A stretch of DNA of 41,750 nucleotides. It comes from Zygnema circumcarinatum. Its lineage: Eukaryota > Streptophyta > Zygnematophyceae > Zygnematales > Zygnemataceae. The stretch is taken from positions 291,930 to 333,679 of the forward strand of contig CM074817.1 of assembly GCA_037447605.1 (NCBI GenBank). The letters are read 5' to 3'. This document shows positions 32,062-41,655 of this stretch, one piece after another; within the stretch, counting starts at the first letter, position 1, and every line of letters starts with the position of its first letter. Position numbers and translations under genes: made by a program. Under the pieces are notes generated by a model. It ran no database searches. It saw only the letters and a list, made by a program, of their open reading frames with translations, and was not told the origin of the DNA.

Positions 32062-32282
32062 CTCTCTCTCTCTCTCTCTATCCCACTATCTGTGTCTCTC
32101 CTTTCTGGGGCTCTCTCTCTCCCCTATTTATCCCTTTCTCCCCCTCACTATCTCCCCTTCTCTATGTGTCTCTCCCTCTTTCTAATCGCTCTCTCCCTCT
32201 CTCGCTCTCTCTCTCCCTCTCTCGCTCTCTCTCTCCCTCTCTCTCTCTCTCCCACTCTCCCTCCCTGTCTCCCTCCCCCCTC
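32062..32282 (+). repeat. CT-rich simple sequence upstream of the possible minus gene
   Basis: CTCTCTCTCCCTCTCTCGCTCTC units, including repeated CGCTCTCTCTCTCCCTCTCT blocks at 32190-32245. Confidence 0.75.
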
Positions 32283-32851
32283 GCCCCAACGGAGCCGTCC
32301 GGCGGCGAAGGGGTAACCGCGCCGTTGGATGGACACCGAGCGGGCGCATGTCAGACGCGTCCGTACTCATATTCGTACACGTTTCCGTACGCATCGGCGC
32401 CGGCTGCCGGCAAGGTGGGAGAACGTCGACCGCACCGACATTTGTGTCGGTAAATTTGGACAGAGGCGATTCCGAGGACAGGACTGTATTGTCGTACTCG
32501 AATCCTTTTGTCACTCTGTTACGGCATGCAAGTTAAAAAAGACAATTTATGTTTGTCGTTTTGTGATGTGTTATAATTAAAGGGGTGACGCTTGCCCAGA
32601 AATGGGACAGTCTGGATTTGTCACTGTGTGTCGGTGCCTACATGGACGCCTAACTACCACCTAAAGGTTTATAAAGTCGTCAGAGACGACAAAAAAAGAT
32701 GACAATTTGTTCGGTACGGCCGCTTCGATCCGAACGTCCGGCAGTTGGCTACACTCCAAAGCGTCATGGTACTGGTCCTCGGACCGCCGACGAAGCTTCC
32801 AAAGAGGCGGCAAATGGTTACACATAAACGACAAAAAAAGATCATGGATAT

Positions 32852-33146
32852 GATCTGACGGTGTCGGTGCTTCTTTGCAAGAGCGTACGAGATCCGACGG
32901 CCGAAAATTTCGTTTTGAAAGTGGACAGATCTGACGGCTCTGGTGCGTCCTTCACAAGACGGACAAGATCGGACGGTTTGGATGCATCCATAGTTTTGAG
33001 CGTGATCCAAAGGTTGAAATGCATCCGAACCATTTGGACGGCGGGGATATTGCTTCCATCGATCGGGATAACATCCAACGGTCCTGAGGCCGTTCCTCGC
33101 GTTGGCACAAATCTGACGGTTGAAATGCGAATAACCAACCAACGGA
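32852..33146 (+). repeat. Array of GATCYGACGGY motifs, about 38-bp period
   Basis: Related 11-base motifs start at 32852 (GATCTGACGGT), 32891 (GATCCGACGGC), 32928 (GATCTGACGGC), 32967 (GATCGGACGGT), 33004 (GATCCAAAGGT), 33032 (ATTTGGACGGC), 33072 (CATCCAACGGT), 33110 (AATCTGACGGT) and, weaker, 33136. Spacings are mostly 37-40. The sequence between cores is poorly conserved. It lies 620-910 bases upstream of KAE1. It may be an old minisatellite or a cluster of protein-binding sites. Confidence 0.7.
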
Positions 33147-33198
33147 ACTGTAACTGTAAACAAATCCACGCGATGCCCTGCATAGAGCCGCCCCCCGC

Positions 33199-33206
33199 CT
33201 GCCTGT
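33199..33206 (+). repeat. Left target-site duplication CTGCCTGT
   Basis: The eight bases immediately before the element at 33207 are repeated exactly after its other end (33641-33648). Confidence 0.75.
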
Positions 33207-33640
33207 TAGGGTTGGGGGCACGGTCCCTCTCCGACCCGTGCCCAGGGGCACGTGCCCCCCCCCCCCCTTGGGGGGGGGGCATGCCCCTTTTTCGTGCCCC
33301 GTGACGTGACTGCATTGAGCAATTCAAATCGGCCCCAAAAAGAATATAATATTTTTAAAACGGTACGGTTGAAGGTACGGAAAGTACAGGTGAATGTACT
33401 AAATGTACGAATCAATGTACAAATGTACGGAAAATATGAAAAGTACGGACAATACTGAACACAACAATCGTCACCGGCCCGGGCCCGGTCGTACGAGGTA
33501 AGCGTCACGTGACAGGGGGCACGGGGGGGCACGAAATATATGGGGAAAATTTTTGGAGGCGTGCCCCGGGCACGGACGGTCAAAAATGGGGGGCATGCCC
33601 CCCCCCCGGGCATGCCCGTGCCCCCGTGCCCCCAACCCTA
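33207..33640. mobile_element. hAT-like non-autonomous DNA transposon (MITE)
   Basis: A 434-base element bounded by perfect 17-base terminal inverted repeats TAGGGTTGGGGGCACGG and flanked by an 8-bp direct repeat CTGCCTGT. An 8-bp duplication and TAGGG ends are typical of the hAT superfamily (Ac ends are similar). Subterminal regions are rich in GGGGCACG/CGTGCCCC and CATGCCC motifs in both orientations. There is no transposase, so any movement would depend on a source elsewhere. The insertion ends 123 bases before the KAE1 start codon and therefore lies in its promoter or 5' UTR. The superfamily assignment is inferred. Confidence 0.75.
33363..33446 (+). repeat. Regularly spaced GTAC motifs inside the MITE
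   Basis: Eight GTAC cores start at 33363, 33375, 33384, 33396, 33405, 33417, 33425 and 33443. Steps alternate 12 and 9 before drifting, i.e. a 21-base dimeric repeat. Confidence 0.7.
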
Positions 33641-33648
33641 CTGCCTGT
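33641..33648 (+). repeat. Right target-site duplication CTGCCTGT
   Basis: Exact copy of 33199-33206, immediately after the right terminal inverted repeat. Confidence 0.75.
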
Positions 33649-33763
33649 CCAATTCCAGCCCTCTTCCCCACCCCAACCCCCCCCTGGCCTCTTCGCGCCA
33701 CGTTGCTCCCTCCCCTCCCCGCTTCGCCTCCCCTGCTTGCGCCACGTGGCGCCGCGTGACGCC

Positions 33764-36674
33764 ATGCTGGCCCTCGGATTCGAGGGCTCTGCCAACAAGA
33801 TCGGCATCGGCGTGGCGGCCTCCGACGGGCGTGTGCTGGCCAACCCCCGCGTGACATATGTCACGCCGCCCGGACAGGGCTTCCTCCCGCGCGAGACGGC
33901 CGTGCACCACCAGCGGCACGTGCTGCCCCTCGTCAGGCGCGCGCTTGAGGAGGTGCGGGGGTAGGGGGTAGGGGCTAGGGGTTATGGTTTAGGGCTTATG
34001 GTTTAGGGTTAAGGGGTTAGGGTTTAGGCTAAGGGTTTAGGGTTCAAGGTTTAGGGTTGAGGGTTTGGGGTGTAAGGTTTAGGGTTTAGGGCTTCGGGTT
34101 TAGAGTGAAGGGTTTAGAATTTAGGCTTAAGGGGTTATGGTTTAGGGTTTAAGGTTTAGGGGTTAGGGTTTAGGATTTAAGCTTAAAGGGTTAAGGTTTA
34201 GGGTTCAGGGTGTAGGGTTTAGGCTTAAGGGTTCAGAATTTAGGGTTCAGGGGTTTAGGACCTTTCGGGGTATTGGGATAGAGGGGCTTAGGATTTAGGG
34301 TTAGGGTTTGGGTTTAGGGTATAGGTGGGTTAGGGTTTGTGGCTCGGGGTTGAAGGTTTCTGGTTCTGAGCGCGGTGCGGGTGCAGGCGGGCGTGACGGA
34401 GGCTGACGTGGCCTGCCTCTGCTACACGCGCGGGCCGGGCATGGGCGGACCTCTGCAGGCGGTGGCGGTGGTGGTGCGCATGCTCGCGCAGGTAGGGACG
34501 GGGGTTCAGGGTTCAAGGTTTAAGGTTGAGGATTTAGGGTTTAGGTTGGAGGATTTAGGGTTTAGGGTTGAGGATTTAAGGTTTAGGGTTGAGGACTTAG
34601 GGTTTAGGGTTGAGGATTCAGGGTTCTGGCTATTGTGTGCTTAGACTTTGGAGTTTTGAAGAATTGGGTTCTTGGGGTTCTATGACTGAAGCGGTTCTTA
34701 AGTTTTTTTCCAAGGGAAAAAACTTTTTACTTGGGGTCTTTTGTACTTCTCCTCCCCCTCTCCCGTTCCCTTTCCCTCCGCCCTCTCTGCCCTCTCCCGC
34801 CTTCCCCTCTCTCTCTCTTTCGCCTATTCTCTCTCCCCCCCTTCTCCCTCTTCCTGAGCGTCTCGGTACGATTCCGTTATTTCAAATAAATGAAGTTAGA
34901 ATACAATAAATGTAATGTAATGTTGGTATTTGTGTTTAAGGGCCCAATCCTTCATCCTTCATCCTTCATCCTTCGTCCTTCCCGTTGGTCGTTTGCAGTT
35001 GTGGAAGAAGCCAATAGTGGCTGTGAACCACTGCGTGGCACACATAGAAATGGGGCGAGTCGTGACAGGAGCGGAGGACCCCGTCGTGCTCTATGTCAGC
35101 GGGGGCAATACTCAAGTACGAAATTTGGCCTCCAAAACTTATAAATTCGTACCTGACTAATTCACATTTTTCAGATTATTCATATTTTTCTTCTCTGTTT
35201 GTTTGCCCATCCTCAACAGACCAGTTCCTAAGTCGAGCTGCCACAAACTTTTTGAACAAGCAAAAGCTGCACGAGGGAACTTGGACCTTAAATAGCATAT
35301 TTAAGCATTTTCTATTGGTAATTATGGAAAGCAACAGCTTTTTCCTTAATTGTTTTGGGGAGGGGTAAAGGAGCTTGTGACAGGTGATTGCTTATTCTGA
35401 AGGGAAGTATCGAATTTTTGGAGAAACGATCGATATTGCTGTCGGGAATTGCTTGGATCGATTTGCTCGTGTTCTCAATATCTCAAACGATCCGAGCCCC
35501 GGATACAACATAGAACAGGTCAGTTCAGTCTTCCGTCAGCAGTAGTAGACCCAACAGGAACATGGAAAGGGGGGAAGAGTTTCATGGGGCCCTATATAGA
35601 CTCTTTACCAGACTGCTAATTAATTATTAAACGAATTAGAATCTGGGGGTGTTGAAAGGTTTCCAAAATCTGTGTGATTGAAACGAAAAAATTGCTTGTT
35701 TTGTGGTGTGAGCAGTATGCAAAGCGCGGAAAAAAGTTCTTGGAACTTCCGTATGTGGTGAAGGGGATGGATGTTTCCTTCAGTGGAATTTTGAGCTACA
35801 TAGAGACACTGGCCAATGAGATGCAGACAGCTGGCGAGTGCACCCCGGAAGACCTGTGCTACTCTCTCCAGGTCTGTTACCCTTTCATAAGAAAAACGAA
35901 TTTGACTATGAAACTAAGAGTGTCGACAAATGAAGAATGAGGGAGAGAGAAATGGAGAGGCAGAGGGAGTGTCTACAGTGTATAGTTAGAATTATGTAGG
36001 CTTTTCAAAGTGAGAATGTTCCTAGCCCTTGTTTGAAAGCCTAGGTCAGTGTCCCGTCTCTCTCTCTCACACACACACACTCTTCAATTTTGCTTTTTGT
36101 CTCCTCTCACACCCCCCTGCGCTTCTCTCCCTCTCCCTCTCCCCTCCCCCTTCTCACATTTCCCTCCCCTCTCTCTCTCTCTCCCCCTCGCCCCCTCTCA
36201 CACGCCTCTCCCTCCCTCCCTCCCGCTCTCCCTCCACATCGAGTGCAGGAGACCCTCTTCGCGATGCTTGTGGAGATCACGGAGCGAGCCATGGCCCACT
36301 GCGACAAGAAGGATGTCCTCATAGTGGGAGGGGTCGGCTGCAATCTGCGACTGCAAGAGATGATGGGGGTCATGTGTACGGAGAGAGGGGGCCGGCTCTA
36401 TGCGACGGACGACAGGTACTGCGTTGACAACGGAGCCATGATCGCATATACAGGGCTGTTAGCGTTCCGTGAAGGGCAACGGACTCCGCTGGAGAAGTCT
36501 ACTTGCACGCAGCGCTTTAGGACGGATGATGTTTGGGCCGTGTGGAGGGAGAGAGACGCGGGGAGAGGGGAGGGAGAGAGGGAGGGAGGGAGTGTAGTTG
36601 GGAGAGGGGTAAAGCGAGGGGCGGTGGAGGAAGAGAGGGAGAGAGTGGGAGGGAGAGTATTGGTGATGGCGTGA
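33764..36674 (+). CDS. KAE1: tRNA N6-adenosine threonylcarbamoyltransferase KAE1/OSGEP (6 exons)
   Basis: Catalytic subunit of the KEOPS complex, which transfers threonylcarbamoyl to A37 of ANN-reading tRNAs (t6A). This is the cytosolic/nuclear form. Exons: 33764-33952, 34387-34491, 34999-35115, 35384-35518, 35716-35871, 36249-36674; 375 aa against about 350 in plants. Seen: N-terminal [26 protein letters not shown]; metal ligands H109 and H113 in [15 protein letters not shown] (131-137); [46 protein letters not shown]294 in [11 protein letters not shown]. No transit peptide, unlike the organellar Qri7 paralogue. The last 30 or so residues are an Arg/Gly/Glu-rich extension encoded by GA-rich DNA. 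ATG 33764 directly precedes the conserved N-terminus. A MITE lies just upstream. Confidence 0.95.
33962..34345 (+). repeat. Telomere-like TTTAGGG repeats in KAE1 intron 1
   Basis: Nearly the whole intron consists of degenerate TTTAGGG and GGTTTAGGG units (plant-type telomere repeat), G-rich strand sense, starting about ten bases after the donor. Confidence 0.85.
34509..34632 (+). repeat. 21-bp minisatellite in KAE1 intron 2
   Basis: GAGGATTTAGGGTTTAGGTT-type unit with GAGG landmarks at 34528, 34549, 34570, 34591 and 34612, exactly 21 bases apart. It appears derived from the same TTTAGGG sequence as intron 1. Confidence 0.9.
36055..36240 (+). repeat. CT-rich tract in KAE1 intron 5
   Basis: CTCTCCCTC simple sequence, including a short (CA)n, up to the exon 6 acceptor. 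Confidence 0.75.
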
Positions 36675-37036
36675 TTTTAGGGTAAACGATTTGTCAATCG
36701 AAAGAGTCTGTATATTGATTGTAAACATTACAACATACTCTTTGTAAACATGTCACTTGTCCAGCATTGAAGTAAGATAGATTATTTCTTGCATTTTTTT
36801 TATTTTTTTCCAATCCCATAACATAGATTCCTAACTTTTCAACAAAACCCTCCTTTGCTAAATGTTTCAATGCTTGCTAAACAAAGCTTGCCCCAAAAAA
36901 GGGACCTGATAAGCGCTTTGCTACCACCTATTCACAGAATGACTCTGCTCTAAGCCTAGTTTCATACTATTCTTTTACATAAAAAAGAATGTGTTGATAA
37001 ATATATATATGAATAATTTCTTGACAATACTTAGCC
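36675..37036. other. Convergent 3' intergenic region
   Basis: 362 bases between the stop codons of KAE1 (+) and the GLYR1-type gene (-). AT-rich with no gene. It must contain both 3' UTRs and polyadenylation signals, so the two transcripts may overlap at their ends. Confidence 0.6.
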
Positions 37037-39457
37037 TCACGCGCTCCCATTGGCTGCAGCGTCAGCCCTATGACTGATGGCTTTATAGACCGCCGACATG
37101 TCGCTGTCGGCGAAGCCAAGAGCCTTCGCCTGCTTGAAGGCCTGCAGCTCCGCTCCGTACAAAAAGAAATACACGGAGTAAAGGAATGAACAAAAACAAA
37201 ACAGACAACAATGATGAGGGAGGGAGGAGGGAGAGAGGGAGAAGGGAGGGAGGCACGTAAGAAAAGGGAGAAGGGAGGAAAAGGAGAGAGGAGAAGGGGG
37301 GAGTGGGGGATGGAAGGTAGAGGGAGGGATTAGGACGGAGGGGGAGGGGGGAGGGAGTAGGGGTAGGGGGGAGGGGGGGATGGGGGACTCGGGAGAGGAG
37401 AGGGGGAAGGGGGAGGGGGAGGGTGAAGGGAGGGAGGGACGAGGGAGAGAGGAGGGAGGACGGTAAGAGGGCGGCAAAGGGGAAAGGGGAAGAGGAGGGG
37501 AGGGGAGGGGAAGGGAGAAGGGGATAAGGGTGCGGAGGGAGAAGAAGAGGGAAGTGGGGTGGAGAGGGTGACTTGGCAGCACCTCGTTGGCTGCCGCAGC
37601 AACAGGCATGGGCTGGTTCAGCTCGTCTGCCAAAGCGAGAGCCAATCGCAAATCCTTTTGTTGATGTTTCAATGGGAAGGCGGGAGGGTGCTGATCTTTG
37701 AGGATACTCTCACCCTTCAGTCGGAAGAGAGGGTTGCTCAATGCTCCCAAATCCTGTCAACACCAAAGAAACCCAATTTCAAAAACAAAAAGCGAAAAAC
37801 AACAGCCCCTTTTTATTCGTTTACGAACGCAAAACATTCATCTACAGGGAAGAAGAGGTGGGGATGGAGAACTCAAAAAGGAAGGAGCGTAAAGAGAAGG
37901 AAGAAGGCGAGCGAGAAGAGAACGATTCTTACAAGAATTTCAAGAAGAGTTTGTTGGCTAAGGTCCCCTCTCTCTGCCAGAGCCATTCCCTCCGAGAGAG
38001 CGGTCACCATAGAACCCATCACCATGTTCACCACCAGCTTCATGCGGGCTCCGTTTCCGACCGGTCCCAAAAAGTAAGACTTTTTGCCCATAGCATCGAA
38101 GGCGGGCATAACCTCCTTATAGAGGCTCTGAAAAGGGGAAAAAAAAAAACAGTCATGGAAAGACGGTGTTTTGAGAAACAGGTAGCTATTGCAAGCTAGC
38201 ATGTGCAGTGAGAAAGAATCTAAGAATTGGCCTTCAGATGATTAATGAGCAGATGAGAGAGGAATGTGAGTAAGAGGGAGGCTTTTACGAAAGTGTTAGA
38301 GTACGCTTATGGAAGGAGGGGGAGAGAGACGAAAGCCAAAGAGAGGGAGGAGGGGGGAAGGTGGGAGTTGTTTGCGAGCAGGGGGAGGGAGGAAGGCGGG
38401 AAAGACTCCTCCGTTTCAGCTCAGTTGCAACATATGAACATTCGTGGGGAGGAATGAGGGATGTGGGCATAACCTCATCCCCCGCAGACAGAATGATGAG
38501 TTGTGCCGCTATTGCAGGCCCTTTGCTTCCAGACACAGGCGCCTCCAGAAATCGGCCACCCTTTGCAGTTATAGCCTGTACATTGTCAAATATAATGTGA
38601 TCGGCAGTTTTAGTAGACAAAAGAGCCGACTAAGAAACGTTTTAATCAAAAACATGGAATCCACGTTTGAGCTTGTGCAGACGAACTCCCCTCTCACATC
38701 ATGTCCCTGAATGTTTACTTTTGGAAACCCAAGAACAGACAAACGTTTCCGTTTCCGTTTTTCCCTTTCGTTTCCGAATAGACAAACGGACAAACTAAAA
38801 ACAGAGAAATTTGACATACCTCACTTATGCGTGTGCTTGTTTCAACATCAACTGTCGACATATCGACGTAACTCTTCCCAGGAGCCATGCTTTCAAGCAC
38901 TCCCTCAGGGCCAAAGACTGCCTGTTCCCATCATGCAAACCCAATCACATAAGTTTCTGACTTTGAATCCTCTTCAAACACTTCAAGATTACCAGCCCTA
39001 TGATTCTTGTTTTGAATGAAAACCGCGAATGCCTCAATTATAGAGCTTAGAGAGTTCCCTCCCGAATGTAGCTAAATATCATTTGATTCGGAGGAGGAAG
39101 GTTCAATTAGAAGCCTAAAAATCGGACATGTTTTAATAAAGGCTGTGGATAATAGGTAGCAGCGAAATGGCTATTGTTCAATCTCAGCAACCTCTGTAAC
39201 TGTTGAGAGGAACAACCTAGAAGCATTTAGAATTGAGCGGCCTGTACCGAAAAACGAGCTTGATATGCAAAACAAAGATGAAAAACTAGATTTGCTATGA
39301 CTTTCGTACATCAGTTAAAACAAAAAAAATTACATTAAGAGCGGCTGCAGGGTCTGCAAGAATCGCAATGGTAATGGGGCACTTCTCCACGACGTCTGCA
39401 GGACTGCTCCCCTGCAAAGCGCCCTCCTTCACAAGCTCCGCACACTGCAAAACGGGC

Positions 39458-39548
<91 letters not shown>

Positions 39549-40049
39549 GTCAGCTTCCTTACACACCAGTCACAGTTGTGACCTCCACACCATTCCGCTA
39601 GCCGTCACTCCTTCGAGGGTCGAGCATACCCTATAGAGTTTCAGAGTAATCCTTTTGGGCCTCTCTACCGCCCTTGCACTCAACCATATTTCCTGGCTCA
39701 CATGCTCAAGTTCATGCGTTACAATGTGGATACAGATCGGCAGCCGGTCTCAAAGCAAACCTAGACTCCGTTCTTAACCCCACCATTCGAATCCCCACAA
39801 GCAGGTGAAGAACAGGCTCTGTGAACATAGAACCTCTCCGCAGCATTCGAAAATTCTCCTCGGAAACAAAAAACAAATGCACAATCAACCGTCAAAGGTG
39901 CAAAAGCAAAGCAAAAATCAGATCAGAGGCATCACCTTCGCAGCCGTGCGGTTCCAAACAGTCACTTTATGGCCCTTCTTGAGGAGGTTGCGAGCCATGG
40001 CCGTCCCCATGATGCCAAGACCAAGAAATCCAACCTCCAAGGAAGCCAT
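37037..40049 (-). CDS. GLYR1: Glyoxylate/succinic semialdehyde reductase (GLYR1-type, 7 exons)
   Basis: NADPH-dependent reductase of the beta-hydroxyacid dehydrogenase family; plant GLYR1 reduces glyoxylate and succinic semialdehyde. Exons on the minus strand: 40049-39936, 39444-39334, 38921-38820, 38575-38474, 38127-37933, 37753-37583, 37141-37037; 299 aa (Arabidopsis 289). Seen: Rossmann motif GFLGLGIMG (7-15); VDMSTVD; substrate loop [11 protein letters not shown] with S124; [17 protein letters not shown] with catalytic K173 and N177; [16 protein letters not shown] with K241 and D242; [17 protein letters not shown]. The C-terminus ends in GSA and lacks the SRE tripeptide of Arabidopsis GLYR1. 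No N-terminal extension, suggesting the cytosolic rather than the organellar GLYR2 form. Start 40049 has context gccATGG and directly precedes the Rossmann fold. Confidence 0.93.
37200..37560 (-). repeat. Pyrimidine tract (sense) in GLYR1-type intron 6
   Basis: GGGAGGGAG/GGGGAGG sequence on the + strand, so C/T-rich on the sense strand of this gene, matching the polarity seen in most + strand genes here. Long Ser/Pro frames over it are artefacts. Confidence 0.85.
39462..39546 (-). repeat. (CT)n microsatellite in GLYR1-type intron 1
   Basis: About 40 GA dinucleotides on the + strand, i.e. (CT)n on the sense strand, ending just before the exon 2 acceptor. Likely highly polymorphic in length. 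Confidence 0.9.
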
Positions 40050-40620
40050 GGCTGATGAGAACGAAGCTCCCTTTTCCCTTACCTTCCTCCTTCCTCCTCC
40101 CTCTCTTCAGAACCTGCTCTTCAAATCTCCAATCGGCTCTGTTTGCAGTGAAACAAAAAGAAAATGAATTCAGCCCTGAAGACCTTACAGCAGTAGGAGG
40201 GATATGCAATATTTAAACGATAAAATAGGAAGTAATATTAGAGCTTTAGGTGAAGTTATGCAGCCCTGCCTCCTCCCTCCTCTCTCCGCCTCTCGCCTCT
40301 CCTCAAGCTCCTGCTTTGAAGGCAAACTATGGGAGTGAGCTTCCCCCATGGAAGCCAGGGGGGAAGTTTCCAATTTTCAACGCAGTCATATGTTGTCAGT
40401 TGATAGCTACGTAATCTGAACGTTCCACGAATCAAGAACCTCCACGTGGCAATTACAGCGACTTTACAAGATTGCGTGGCTGGACATGGAACTGTCAGAT
40501 GACGTCAGCCGATAGAGCGCATGCAGCTTCGCGAGACAGCGGGGGACGTCATCACGTGTGTCACGAGCTCAAAAAATTGTACGGAAAAAACTGTAAAACA
40601 AAAACCAAATTCTAGTTTGT
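40050..40620 (-). promoter_or_regulatory. Upstream region of the GLYR1-type gene with bZIP-type sites
   Basis: Contains CCACGTGGC (40442-40450), the CRE-like palindrome TGACGTCA (40499-40506), GACGTCAT (40545-40552) and CACGTG (40553-40558), all 390-510 bases before the start codon. These are ACGT-core sites recognised by plant bZIP and related factors. Function is inferred. Confidence 0.45.
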
Positions 40621-41455
40621 CAAGATGAGTTTGTACGGCTCTGGATTGGCGTTCCATGAACATGTTCCATGTTTCGTCCTCCCCGCAGTCCCCCCGCGTC
40701 CTCCCATCGCCATTCCGCGTCCTCGAAACTCGATACTTCTCAAACCGCAGTCCTTCAAACCGTCCAATTCAATCGGCAACCGTTCACTTGAACCCTGCTG
40801 TGACTCAATATATAATTTGGTCTCCCTCTCCCACTGCGCTGCTTCCCGCTTTACTCTCTAAGCACTTCTTCTCCCTCTCACTCCCGCCTCTCTCTGTGCT
40901 CGGTGTCCGTCTCTCTCTGTCTCTCTCTCAATATCTCTCTCTCTGCGCTGCTGTGCCTCCCTCGTCCCTTCCTTCCCTCATAAGGGCCTCGACTGCGGGG
41001 CCGCTTGCCCCGCCGCCACCGCCACGTGGCGGGCCGCGGCGCGCGGTGCGGCGGTCGGCGGCGGCCGCAGATCCGCCGCCCGCCGGGTTCCGATACTCCG
41101 ATATGGCCGTACACCGATATTCCGATTTATGGATACAGTGGGGGGTCCTCATATTTTCCACCCTGTACAGTGCGCTCCCAAGAAATTCACCCCGATTTTG
41201 CCGAAACCACCTTTTTGTACGGTAACTCAATGTTTACCGTACTATCCATTTATCCGTACGATCCGTCTGATCCGTACGATCCGTACGAGTTGTAGAATCT
41301 TCCCACAGGTGCCGCCGTAAGAGGCGCTCGCACCTCTTCTCGTCTGCTCCGTATACCATCCACATCAACCATATACACGGCAAGCATATTGACTTTCAGC
41401 GGTGTTTTGGTATTGAGCGTCGTCCAAGTCGCACAAGGCACCCGTTTTGTTTCAT
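40621..41455. other. Intergenic: CT tract, GC-rich block and short repeats
   Basis: CT-rich sequence at 40860-40945 is followed by a strongly GC-rich block (40985-41095) holding the palindrome GCCACGTGGC at about 41021. Four CCGATA-like units follow at about 41087-41127, then a cluster of GATCCGTAC/GTACGATCC repeats at about 41255-41288. The long open frames here are Ser/Pro/Arg-rich and have no recognisable domain. It could include a promoter or 5' exon of an undetected gene. Confidence 0.4.
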
Positions 41456-41616
41456 TAGGGGGTGTCAGACTTAAAAAATTTCAGTACGCGTGTTCGTAAG
41501 TTTGACATCAGAACGAGTACTCCAGTATAATCGCGATCCTCCTGCGGCGGAGTACTTTCGTAACCTTTTTTTTCGTAACGCTTTTCGTAAGATTTTGTTA
41601 AGTCTGACACCCCCTA
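41456..41616. mobile_element. Small inverted-repeat element (MITE-like)
   Basis: A 161-base segment bounded by perfect 19-base inverted repeats TAGGGGGTGTCAGACTTAA. No 8-bp flanking duplication is seen; the outermost TA at each end could be a TA target duplication with GGGGGTGTCAGAC as the true terminus (Tc1/mariner-like). The interior has several TTCGTAA and AGTAC motifs. There is no coding capacity. Class is uncertain. Confidence 0.6.
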
Positions 41617-41655
41617 TTGCCGTGGAAGCCCGTCAACCCCCAGCCTAATATAAAC

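Noticed and set aside
32852-33146. CRISPR-like array
   Set aside because: Only an 11-base degenerate core recurs, spacers are not uniform, and the context is a nuclear intron-containing genome.
32669-33613. Overlapping minus- and plus-strand frames of 100-166 codons over the motif array and MITE
   Set aside because: Explained by the 38-bp array and GC-rich MITE ends; no domain, and frames on both strands are equally open.
40656-41225. 189-codon plus-strand frame
   Set aside because: Ser/Pro/Ala/Arg-rich over a CT tract and GC-rich block, with no recognised domain or splice context.
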